Source of the DNA: Edaphochlamys debaryana
Taxonomy: Eukaryota > Chlorophyta > Chlorophyceae > Chlamydomonadales
Length of the DNA: 64,000 bases
Reading direction: 5' to 3'
Assembly (NCBI GenBank): GCA_016858145.1
Contig: JAEHOE010000030.1
Coordinates: forward strand, 310,001-374,000
This document shows positions 9,973-20,494 of the stretch, piece by piece (positions within the stretch are counted from its first letter, which is position 1; each line of letters begins with the position of its first letter). A program made the position numbers and the translations under genes. The notes beneath the pieces were generated by a model. It saw only the letters and a program-made list of their open reading frames with translations, did no database searches and was not told where the DNA came from.

Positions 9973-12900
9973 ATGCGGACATCTCCAGCGACACACATCG
10001 CGGGACGCCAGGCGGCTTACGCGCCTACAACTGGTTCCGGAGCTGGCCTGCCCAGGATGCTGCGACCGGTCGCGCTGGGCTGCCCATCAAGCATTTCCAG
10101 TCGCCGACCAAGCAGCTCTCCGGTCTCCAATCCATATGTCAAGTCGGGGTCTGCAGTCAGCCGGTTGCCCGTTCTAAGAAGTGTGCGGGCTTCCATGGCC
10201 GGCAGCATCCCGGGCTTCATCCCGACCGCCGCGGCAAGTAGCTCGCCGGAAACGACCATGTCGGCGGCCGATGTAGCAGCGACAGTCAAGCTGGAGGAGG
10301 TCAAGGCCAAGGTACGTTCGCCTGGGTTTCGTCCCAGGCCGGCCAAACCCGCGGATCCCGCCCAGGGGCCGTCGGCTCCCGCCCCACCACCGTTGTTGCT
10401 GCCCACACCTGCGAACCCACGCGCACCCAGACCCAGACCCCAGCCTCCTCGCCTCAACCTACCCTCGTCTCGGCCGCATGCCGGGCCCCGCGCCATCCGA
10501 CCACTTCCTCTCGCCCATGTCCTCTTCCCCCATCTTCTCCGACAGCCCCTCTCCTCCCTCCCCTCCCCTCCCTGCCCTCCCGTTCTCCTCCCCCCCCCCC
10601 GCCCCTCCCAGCTGGAGCAAAAGCGCCAGCGCGCCCTGGCCCCCTACCTGGTGCCCCCACCCGACCACGGGGTGGTGGGATCCTCCAAGTACGCCGACCG
10701 GCTGCGGAAGCAGGTCGTGGCGGCGGCCCGGGACAAGGACAGGTGCGGGCCTGGGGGACTGCGGGGACCTGCGCGAGAGAGAAGAGGGACGGGCAGACCC
10801 GGCCGGGCTGGGATAGGCGACGGCGCGCGCTGGGCTTGGGCCCCTGCTCATGCAGAGGACCCCACGTATTGAATCTTGAAGTCCTGCGCCAGTGCCACCT
10901 CGCAGCCTCCAGGACCCCGCCCAATAAACCCCGCCCCCATCGCACCTGCCGCCTCCCGCCTCCGCGCACCCTCCCGCCTGCCCCCACCGATTCACCCCTC
11001 TCCCCCGTGCCCCTCACCCACCCCACTCCCTCCCACTCCCCCCTTCCCCTCCCCGTCCCCCAGGCATCCCGTGCTCATCATCGGCGAGCCCGGCCTGGAG
11101 AAGTCCAACGTGGCCGCCCTCATCCACTTCAACCGCCCCTCCTGCCGCACCACACCCATGGCCGCCCTCGACTGCTCCCGCCTCGACGGAGCGGGCGCGG
11201 AGCTGTTCGGCCGCGGCGACCGCGCGGGCCTGGTGGAGGCCGTGGGAAACGGCACGCTGCTGCTCACCAACGTGCACAAAGTGGGTGGTTGGGTGGTTGG
11301 GTGGTTGGTTGGGTGGGTGGGTGGGTAGGGATCTGGAGGTTGGTGAGTGTGCCCACCAACGTGCACAAGGTGGGTGGGGGGGCTTGCAGCGGATGGGCTG
11401 GGGGTAGAGTAAGGACAAGGGGGGACGAGGACAAGAACTTGGGTGGGCTGCTGTGGAAGGGCGGAGGGCTTGAGGCGGAGGGGCTTGGGGCGGAGGGGCT
11501 TTGGGTCGAGGGGCCGGGGGATGGTATGCACGGCATGAGCAGGGGCCATGGAGGGGGGCTGCTGTGCAAGGGGGCTGAGGTCGGCGGAGAGGTCTTGGTG
11601 AGTGGAGCTGGGGAGCTGGGGGTGAAAGGTGGATCGTTGAGGGCTTGGGCATGCGGGGGTAGGGGATAGGGTGGCCGGGCGCCGGGGCTTGGTGTGCAGG
11701 GTCCCAGAGGCCTCGCACCGGGTTCGGGGGTGAACGGTGTTGCAAACTTGCGATGGACGGTGCGGGGTGGATGTTGTTGGACCGGGGCTGCGGGCAGAAG
11801 CCCGCGGCTTCCTGCAGGTTGGTTAGCACAGGCTGGCGAAAGTGTGGCGGCGAAAATTCTTCCCACCTGCCCCCACCCAACCCCCGTCCCGTTCCCATGC
11901 GCTTCCTCCCGCAGATGCCCCCGGCGCTCATCCCCAAGCTCAACCGCCTGTGCGCTGAGGGCACCTACCGCCCCGCAGCGGCCTCCCAGGATGTGGCCGC
12001 AGCCCGGGACGCCCGCGCCGCCTCCGGCTCGGGCAGCGGCAGCTCCCTCGACCCCAACTGCACGCAGGTAGGGGCGGTTTGCGGGCCGCGTATGCCTTCT
12101 TTGTTCCGTTTACCCGCGATTTACCCGGGCTTGCTAGGGTTTGTGTCTCGGAGCGGCTTTAGGTTCCGTACCGCACGGCCATCGGCAGCGAGCGTGCCTA
12201 AGACGTGAGACGGGGAGGTTCACGGCTCCCTCCTCTGGGCCCGTCTGGGCCCGCCGCGGGGCCCCCGCAGGACCTCCCGCAGGACATCCTGCCTTCGCTG
12301 CGGGCGTCCAACTGCCGCGTCATCTTGACGGCAGAGAGCCACGTGAGGGCACGGGGGGGGGGACCGGGGGAGTTGGGGGACATGGGCAGAGCGGGAGGGA
12401 AACGGCGGGGATGTGTTGCAAGGTTGTGGCAGGCAGTGAGAGGAAACCGGTCGAGTGTAAATGCCAAGGGCCGGCACTGGGTGCGGGGCACGGGGTTGGC
12501 CGTGGCGTGAGTGGCTTGAGGAGGAGGGCAGAGGGAGACGGAGCACTGCACATGCTGGTGCTGAGGTGGTGCACGGAGGGGACACGAAGGTGGAACCATC
12601 TTTGCACGGTGCCCCCCTCCTTGCGTGCAGGCCCACGGGCTGGACGAGAAGAACCTGACCGTCATCAAGGTAGTTGGGACGAGCGAGGTCCGGCAACGGT
12701 CCTGGAACGCGGCCAGGGCCGAGGCGCACCGGAGCGCTACAGTAGCCCCCACCTGCCCGGTAGCGTGCGCTGTCGGAGCCTTCCTCTGGGTCCCCACTCC
12801 TGCTCCCGCTCCTCGACCGCAGGTCCCTCCCCTGCGCCTGCGCCCCGCGGACGTCAAGTTCCTGCAGCGGTACTACCTCACGCAGGCAAGGAGGGAGGCG

Positions 12901-15900
12901 GGGAAGGCCGGGAGCGCGGGGAAAGTCCTCCGAGGGCCCAGTCGGGGATTCCAGAGCTCCGCCTTGGCACCGCAGCCGCACCCCCGCACTGCGTGCGCCT
13001 GTGGTCTAGCTGGCTGCCCACACACACAGCCCGGACCCTACCCCGCATCCGTGCCTTGTGCACCTGACCCAAATCGCCCACCGACGTTGGACCTCCTGCT
13101 CTTCCCCCCACCGCCGCGTGCGCCTGGCGCACATCGCCCGTCGACTCATCCCCCTGGCGCTCCGTCATCCCCAGATCGCCCGCCGCAAGGGCACCGGCCC
13201 CGACGTGCCCGTGCTGGCGCTCACCCCCGCCGCCATGCGCCAGCTGGCCAACTACACCTGGCCGGGCAACAACAAGGCGAGCGGGGAGGGAGGGGGCGGG
13301 CAAGAGGTACCGGTAGCAGTTGAGAGGGGTTAGCGTTCGTGCGGCTCTTGTTGTCAGCCGCACGGCTGGCTGGCGACTCCACCGTTGCTGCGGCGCTCCT
13401 CCCCACCTGCACCCTGCCTCAGCCACGTCGCAAACCCTCTGTTGGCGAGGCAACATTCTCCTGCTAACCTTCGTACGCCGCCCCCTCTTCCCCCCCTCTT
13501 CCCCCCCTCTTCCCTCCCCCTTCCCCCTCCCCCCCCGCAGGAGGTGGCCCAGGTGGTGGAGCGGGCGGTGCTGCAGGCGGGCGACGACGCGGCGGGCAGC
13601 GAGGGGCGCCTGAACGAGGACGTGTTCTGGTTCGCGCAGGCGGTAGGGCCGGAGGGGTGGGCAGGGAGCGGGGTGGGGGCCGGGGGGCGGGCCGGGGAGT
13701 GGGGTTGGTTCCGACTCGAGGTGAAATGGCGCGTAGCGGGGCAAGGGCCGAGCTGTCGAGTTTGGGGGAAGACACGCAGAGCTGCGAAGAGGCCTCGGCC
13801 ACCCACTTGCAAGCTCGTCTACCCACCTCTTCGCGCCACCATAACCCCATTCCCCATCCCCCCATTCCCCATCCCCCCACTCCCCATTCCCCCCACCCCC
13901 CAACCCCCAACCCCCAACCCCCAACCCCCAACCCCCAGGCCAAGGACCGCTTCCGTGTCAACCTGCTGGCGGCCTTCCCCTGGCTGCGGACCTTCCTGCG
14001 CTCCGAGGTGTGGCCCGAGGGCATCAACTTCAAGTGAGGAGCGGAGGGAGGGGCCCCGGGGGGGACGATGCCACTGGGGGAGTTGGGGGGGGGCAGGTAG
14101 GAGTGGGTTGTCCATGTGGGTTGCGCTTAGAGGGGGTGTGCGGCAGGAGCAGGAGCGGACCGTGAGGCGACGTGCAGCAGAGCGCCGGTCCCTGACGGAG
14201 GAAAGGGGGTCGCGGGATGGCTGCAGGGGCCCTGGCGCCAGCGGAGGGTGAGGCCCTCCCTTGTCTAACGGCTCCCTGTCCGCCCCCCTCAACCCCCCAA
14301 TCCCCCCCAGGTTCACGGCCATCGTATTCCCCATCGTGGTGGCGCTGCTGCTGCTGGGGCCGCAGGTGGGGCGGAGCGAGGTCGGGGGTGAGGATTTTGG
14401 GCCAGATGGCGCAGCCAGGTCCGCTGGTGGTACCCCCTCAGCAAGGGGCGGCCATGACTGGTATGAGCCTTGCGCGGGTGCCTCGCATCCCGTGATCTCC
14501 CTCCACCCTACCTTCCTCCCGTGTGTCCCGATCTTGCTCCGAAATAGCCTCGTCCCCTGATGCCCTCGCCCCCGGCCTCCCCCTGCAGGAGCGGTACGAC
14601 AACGCCATGCTGGCGGTGTTCTGGGACTACTGGTGGCCGCTGGTCTTCATTTCTTACCCGTGAGTCGGTCGTGGGCAGGGCCCGTGGGCGTCGTATTACA
14701 AAGGTTCGCATTTAGCGAGGCCGTCACCTAGGGCGTGTGCCTCGCCCTGACCTCACCCCGTGCCGTCAAGCCCTGTTGTGCTGACTTGGATGCTTGCCCG
14801 TTCCCCAGGCTGCTTGGACGCGTGTGGTGCGCCGTCTGTCCGTTCATGATCTATGGGGAGATCACACAGAAGTGGCGCATCGCCATGGGCGCCCCGCTGC
14901 TGAAATGGCCGCGCGACGCCGGTGAGGGCGTGAGGGGATGCGTGCGAGCCGCAGGGGGAGGCCTTCGTAAACCGGATACATACAAAGCACAATTGCTTCA
15001 TCGCCAGTAAGATAGAGGCGAAGCACTTAATCTGGGCCGCGCCAGCGTTTCGCTTCCCGCGAAGGGTTGGCGGGCCGGCGGGGCACATACACACACCACA
15101 CATCGATGGTGGGGATGGATAGTGGGGATGGATAGTGGGGACGTATCCCAAGTACGCGAAAAAGTAAGTTGAGTTAAGCTGAGGGGCAGCATATCGCGAG
15201 CCCGGAAATTTGGAAGTGGCCGGCTTCGAGGGGCGCGCGTTGACCGCGACTGACCAAGCTGGAGCGAAGCGCTGCCTATAACCCATACTACTTGATAGGC
15301 TAAGCGAGAGCCGAGGGCAAGATGTTGCGCGTTGGCCCGCAGCGAGCTCGCGCCATTCCGCCGATGCGCGCGCAAGGCGGTGCGGCTCAAGCCATTTGCC
15401 AGAAGGTAGCTTGGTGAATGAGGTGAAGCGACTGCACAGTAGCCACCAGGCCATCCCCCGCAACTCCGAACTCGTGCCAATCTTTCGCCCACCCCCCCGT
15501 TCCCACGACGCTGCTTCCCCCCCTGCAGCCGAGAAGTACGGCCCGCCCTTCCTGTTCAGCCTGTTCGCGGGCATCCTGGTGTGGGAGGAGGTGTGGGACC
15601 TGCCACACTCGGTAAGTTGGCGCGGAACCAACTCCCCCAACTCCCCCAACCGTCCGTGTCCACTTCGGCCGCTCCGACCGTCTGGCCGCAGGCCTACCTG
15701 TCGGGCTGGCTGCTCATCCTCATCACCGCTGGTGCCGTCATTTGCTCCAGCATCTGGGAGCGCCGCCTGTGGTGCCGCTACCTGTGCCCCATCGGAGGCA
15801 TGAACGGGCTCTTCGCCAAGCTTTCCATGACCGAGGTCCGCGGCCGGACGGGCGTGTGCTCCAGTGAGTCTACAGGGCGGGGCCTTCGGGGTCCTTGTCA

Positions 15901-18220
15901 AAGCCGCCGCTTGGAGGGAGCATTGCTGCAGGAGCTTCACCAGCCCACAGGGGGACTCCCTCGCAGCTTCTCAACCGTCACGTGGCCCTACCACGCAGGC
16001 GAGTGCACCACCTACCACTGCTACAAGGGCGGCTGCGCCCAGCCCCCCATGGGCCTGGAGTCCCCCGGCTGCCCGCTCTACTCGCACCCGGCCCAGCTGG
16101 CGGACAACCGCAACTGCATCAACTGCATGGGGTGCCTTAAGGTGGGGGGGCGGATGGAGGGGATGAAGAGAAAATGGGTACGGGGGATGGGTTGGGCTGG
16201 AGTCTGGAGAGGAAGGCCTATTGTGCGCCGTGTGCCCCCCCCCCTCCCGCAGGCCTGCCCCAACGGCAGCGTGGAGTTCCGTCTGCGGCCCCCCGGCTCC
16301 GACCTGTGGAGCGGCCACACCGCCTCGCCGTACGAGGTGGCGCTCATGTTCATGCTACTGGGGGCGGGTGAGCCGGGGCCGTGATCTCCACTGCGCTGAC
16401 AGCCCCTTCATGCATCCGACCCAGAGATTCCTTCAGGCCGCTTCTCCCAGCCGATTGGGGGCCAGGATCCCAGGGGGCCAGGATCCCAGGGGGGGATCCC
16501 AGGGGGGGCAGCATCCCAGGGAGGCCTATGTCGCCCGGCGCACTAGCACCTCGGCATGCGCCGCCCTGGCCCCGGTCCAAGGCCTCGTGCTATGCTGCCC
16601 TGCGCTGACCTCAGCATGCTCCTCAGCATGCTCAGCACGCGATGGCGATGCACTGCTGGTCTCGATGCCCCCTTACGCCCTCCCCTTTCCTCGCCCCCCT
16701 TCCGACCCCTTCCCCCTCGGCCCCAGTCTACCTCCACTTTCTGCCCGACCTCTCCTTCCAGATGGGAGTGGACGCATTCGACAACGGCCTGACCCAGATC
16801 ACGCCTGCCCACGTGGCCGCCTCGCTCGCCGTACTTGCCGTACCGGGCACGATCGCGTACGGCGCTGACGTGGTGGGCCGCTTCCGGGTCTTCGCCCAGG
16901 TCAACCACGCGTTCGCGTCGCTCCGGCAGGGCAAGCTGCCGGAGCTAGCCCTGCCGTCCGTGTCTCTCTCGGTCGCTGCGAGCCCGAGAACGGACGGCGC
17001 AAACGGGGCCGAGGCGCCGGATGCCACGGCGGGCGCCAAGGCCGCTGCAGCGGCAAAGCTGCCAGCGGGGGCGGCGAGGTCAGGCGAGGCGTCCGCCGGA
17101 GACGCTGGCGCCGGCTCAGGTGCTGCGGGCGGCCCTTCGCCTCCCTCGTTCGTAGAGCTGTCGTATGGCTACCTGCCGCTGGTGTGGGCCGCCACGCTGT
17201 CGTACTATCTGCAGCACCTGCTGGGGGAGGCGGGGGACATCCTGCCGGTGAGATGTTGGCATGGGATCGGCGTGGAAGGGGTCGTTCGGGGCGTTTGACG
17301 TCCAATGGGGCTCGAGACACCCACACCCGTTAGCCAGATGACAGCGCCCTCCATTGCAGCCGTGCTCGCGCATTAGTATACTCGCTACATGCCCTGTCCT
17401 GACCTTACTGGCCCGGTCTGCCCCCCGCCCTGGATCCGGATCTCAGATCACAGCCGCCATGATCGGATGGGACGACGGAGTGACATGGATGCCGTCCCTG
17501 ATCTGTGAGCCGCACGTGATCAAGGCCCTTCAGGTGGGGGCGGCGGTGGTTTGGGGGGAGGTAACGGCGGAGTGGGGGGACCGGCTCGTGGCGGAAGGGT
17601 CCCCTTCGCTCCAACGTCCACCGTTGACCGCCCTCCCGTGCGGCCCCGTCCCGGCGGGCCCGAAACAAGATGTTCCCGTGTCCACCGTAATGACCGCACC
17701 TGCACCACCCCGCGCCACCTTGCGCCCTGCGGCACCCAAGACCCCTCTCCCTCGCACCACGCCCTTCTCAACCTCACAGTACCTCCCACCGCCACCTCTC
17801 CACCCCCCCTCCACCCCCCCTCCACTCCACCACCACTCCACCACCCCACCTGTCCACCCCCAGGGCTCCATGCTCACCTTCGGGGCGCTGGCCAGTGTGG
17901 CCCTCACGCGCCGCATCGCCAACGCCCCCTGGTCCACCTTCGTACCCCAGGTGGGCGGCGTGTACGTGGGGGGTGGGCGAAAACCGGGCCAGGCTCGGCT
18001 GGTTGATTGCTGTGCAGAGGCAACGGGGCAACGGACTTGACTGTAACAGCTCGAAGACAGCGGAACCCGCGATCTGCCCCGTTATTCGGGCGTAGCCCCC
18101 TGCAGCCTGGCCCCAGCGCTTTCCTGCCCTCTCCGCGCGCCCTGCTCCGCTCCGCCTCCGCAGCTGGTCTGCATTGGCCTCTTCACTGCTGAGCTGTGGT
18201 ACCTCATCCCCTTCGAGTGA
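9973..18220 (+). CDS. AAA+ (sigma54-activator-like) / NosR-type Fe-S membrane fusion
   Basis: A predicted 938-residue plastid membrane protein in 21 exons: 9973-10311, 10612-10742, 11064-11280, 11915-12067, 12271-12342, 12631-12669, 12823-12885, 13175-13276, 13541-13642, 13939-14033, 14311-14365, 14589-14659, 14809-14921, 15529-15611, 15692-15863, 15999-16141, 16253-16367, 16727-17247, 17447-17533, 17864-17950, 18164-18220. Residues 1-100 are Ser/Arg/Ala-rich, like a transit peptide. Residues 158-405 match sigma54-activator AAA+ domains (LIIGEPGLEKSN, AELFGRG, NGTLLLTNVHK, YTWPGNN), but with a degenerate Walker A, no acidic Walker B pair and no GAFTGA loop. Then come membrane segments with RVWCAVCP (C487, C490) and RRLWCRYLCP (C573, C577). 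A [4Fe-4S] motif CINCMGCLKACP (C642, C645, C648, C652) follows, then more membrane segments. The Fe-S part resembles NosR/CcoG electron-transfer proteins. The start could also be 10195. The role is unknown; redox sensing or electron transfer is inference. Confidence 0.85.
11263..11377 (+). repeat. Duplicated exon 3 donor inside intron 3
   Basis: The exon 3 end and donor at 11263-11288 (ACCAACGTGCACAAA, then GTGGGTGG) are repeated at 11352-11377 as ACCAACGTGCACAAG, then GTGGGTGG. The two are linked by a GGTTGGGTGG/GGGT minisatellite. The second copy is a potential decoy donor within the intron. Confidence 0.8.
16368..16726 (+). repeat. Intron with GGCCAGGATCCCAGGG repeats
   Basis: Intron 17 of the AAA+/Fe-S gene holds three or more short tandem copies of a GGGGGCCAGGATCCCA-type unit at about 16460-16520. 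Confidence 0.6.
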
Positions 18221-19476
18221 GGGCCGAGAGGAGGCAATTGGACCGGGGGCAAAGGGAGTGAGGAGGAGGACACCGGACCGGTGCGTGGTTCACGGCTGGC
18301 GCGCGAAGCGGGAGGGCCGCAGGGCTGCACTTGGCAACAGGAAAGGATTGCATACCTGTGGCGCCGCACAGGGATCTCGCGTGGAGTGGCATTGGGGCCT
18401 GAGGCTGGGGCTGCTAGGCCCCGCCGCGGGGGGCGAGGTGAGCAGGGGGAGGGATCGTCGCGGGCAGAGCTGGTGGCTGGAAACAGCGGGGCCGGCGGGG
18501 GGACGTGGGGCAGGTAGCGTGCATTTGGGGAATCCAGTCAGCATTGCGGAGGGGCATGAAACAGCAGGATGTGCAAGGTGGCGGCGGCCGGAGAGGAGGC
18601 CGCCGGAGCAGGGAGTGTTTACACAGCGAAGGCGCAGAGTGAGTAGTCGCTAGGTGGAGGGGAGCAGGGGCAGACTGCGGGTGGCTTGAGAGAGTGCCAC
18701 TCCTGATGGCTATGAGGCATTTCTTGTCATTTAGAAGCACAGCATAGCAGCAGCAACTCCGCTGCTAGCGGCACAGTCAAGGTCAGCGCAGTCGGCGCGT
18801 GAGATAGGAAATGAAGCCGAGGATGAAGATGATCTGATGATGATTTTGATCGACATGATGATGATGCAATGTACTTAATGCTGCCATGCAACACCGTTTG
18901 AGACGGGGCGCCGTGCGCTGCATTGATGAGCTGGCCGGTGGTTGGCTGCACTTGGAGCCTCTAACGGGGGCGAGGAAGGGACTATTGAGGGGTTATTGAG
19001 ACATGAGAGGCCAATATTGCAGTGAGACATCAGGCATTCTTTCTCAGATGACACAATTTGGGCGGTTGGCGCTTGGCGTTGCGTGGGCTGTGGCCGTTTG
19101 GCATGGGGTATGCTGGGGGTATGCAAGGGGCACGGGGGTGGTGTGGCGTGGCCCTGGTGCGGGGTTGGGGTTCGGCCCTTCTCTCCCTGACACCGTGGTG
19201 GCGGTCGAGTTGGAGCAGGCCATCCCGGTATGCAATCAGCTAGGGTCAGCTAGAGTCCCCGCGGTGACCGTTACCTTGGCTACTGAGGGTTAAAGTAGAC
19301 CGTTTGAAGACGCCTGCCTAGGGGGTAGGGGGCTAGGGGCCCACCCGAGGCGCTTGGCCCATGCATGGCCGCAAGGGGCTTCCAGTTCAAAGTGGGCTGG
19401 CCTTCAGTTGCCGTCTGCGAAGATTCCAAGTTACGGGCTTTGCTTGAACATGGCAGCGTTGGCTGAGAGGGAGTTT
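18221..19476. other. Non-coding region, 3' flank of the AAA+/Fe-S gene
   Basis: No gene is seen. The left part should be the 3' UTR of the upstream gene. A stretch of lower GC with GATGATGATGA-like sequence lies at about 18810-18880. Confidence 0.5.
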
Positions 19477-19850
19477 GCCAGGCCACGGGCTCTGGCAGGG
19501 ATTGGCCCTGGCGTGAGTGGAGTCGAAGGCGGGTGTGCCGGCTGCCGACGGACGAGCAGTCGAGGGTTCGTGCCACACCAACCGAAGAACTCGATGCTTC
19601 CCATGAGAAGTCTTCCGATGGCCCCGATCAGCCACTTCTGTAACGCGAATGTGTACTCCAGACTGCATTGTTCAGCTCTGGCTTCGGTTTCTAGCGAAGT
19701 GTGCGCGAGCAGGAATGTTCCGTTTGGTAATGCCCTCAGCCCCTTGACTTGATTTTGGCCCGTACAGCGTCCTGGCTGCTGAAGCACCTATAAAACAAGC
19801 TGGAGACCCGGCTTCTGCACCAGTCCACCAGCAAGCGGGGCCAGCACTTT
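19477..19850 (+). promoter_or_regulatory. Upstream copy of the SDR-type promoter, TATA box
   Basis: This region aligns with the SDR gene promoter at about 20165-20420. Shared blocks are TCGAGGGTTCGTGCCA, GATCAGC, CGGTTTC and GGCCCGTACAGCGTC(C)TGGCTGC. The last is followed in both copies by a TATA-like box, here TATAAAA at 19789-19795, 85 bases before an ATG at 19880. The copies are well diverged, so the duplication is old. Confidence 0.6.
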
Positions 19851-19879
19851 GGCGAACCTCGAAGCTCCGCTCTCCAGCC

Positions 19880-20050
19880 ATGTCGTCGCTCGCCAAGTGT
19901 TCCAACTCCGCGCCACGGACTTCCCTCTCCAACACGGTACGCGCTAGGAGCAGTGGGTGCGTCAAGTCTGCTCGCGTCACGGCGCCAAGTCGTGCCAGCC
20001 CCCGCTTGGCCGTCACATCCGCCCGCGACGGCACCAAGCGAGGCAAGTAG
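19880..20050 (+). CDS. Small ORF, transit-peptide-like, 56 codons
   Basis: Directly downstream of the TATA box at 19789, an ATG opens 56 codons ending in TAG at 20048-20050. It starts MSSLAKCSNSAPRTSLSN and continues rich in Ser, Arg, Ala and Thr with almost no acidic residues, the composition of an algal chloroplast transit peptide. A possible donor (ACG|GTACGC) lies after codon 19. It may be a small gene, the first exon of a lost gene copy, or an alternative first exon that adds a targeting peptide to the SDR downstream. Confidence 0.4.
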   Translation: MSSLAKCSNSAPRTSLSNTVRARSSGCVKSARVTAPSRASPRLAVTSARDGTKRGK

Positions 20051-20164
20051 ATGGGCGCTGACAGGAAGGAGGAGTAGCGGAAGTCGGGCACACTGCTGCT
20101 AGTTAAGATGGTGCTGCGGAGGGGGCCGGGAAAGGAAGCGCAATGGGGGCGGGGGCGGCCGGGG

Positions 20165-20494
20165 GATGGCCGAAGGTCGAGGGTTCGTGCCATGCTAACC
20201 GGCGGAGTCTGCCTCGCCCTGAGGCCACGATCAGCAACACCTGTGATGGCGATGTGTACCTCTAACTTAGCTTTTCAATGCTGTCTCGGTTTCGAGCCGT
20301 AAACAGGTGCAGTTGCACCGCCCGCAAAACGGCTAATCGGCGCACCGCCTTGACCAGTTCACCCAAATGGCCCGTACAGCGTCTGGCTGCCCCTATATGA
20401 TAGACTGAAGCCCCTAATATCATATTCCACACACACAGGTGCATACGCCCAGCCCCACGGTCCCACCGCCCCACCACGGTCTTCAAGTAGCGGG
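20165..20494 (+). promoter_or_regulatory. SDR gene promoter, TATA box
   Basis: The sequence upstream of the SDR start holds TATATGA at 20394-20400, 95 bases before the ATG. It follows the block GGCCCGTACAGCGTCTGGCTGC, which is shared with the copy at 19757-19779. The arrangement fits a TATA promoter with a short 5' UTR. Confidence 0.6.

Noticed and set aside
9904..10872. 322-codon frame as a single gene
   Set aside because: It continues through intron 1 (donor at 10312); only 9973-10311 is taken as coding in this frame.
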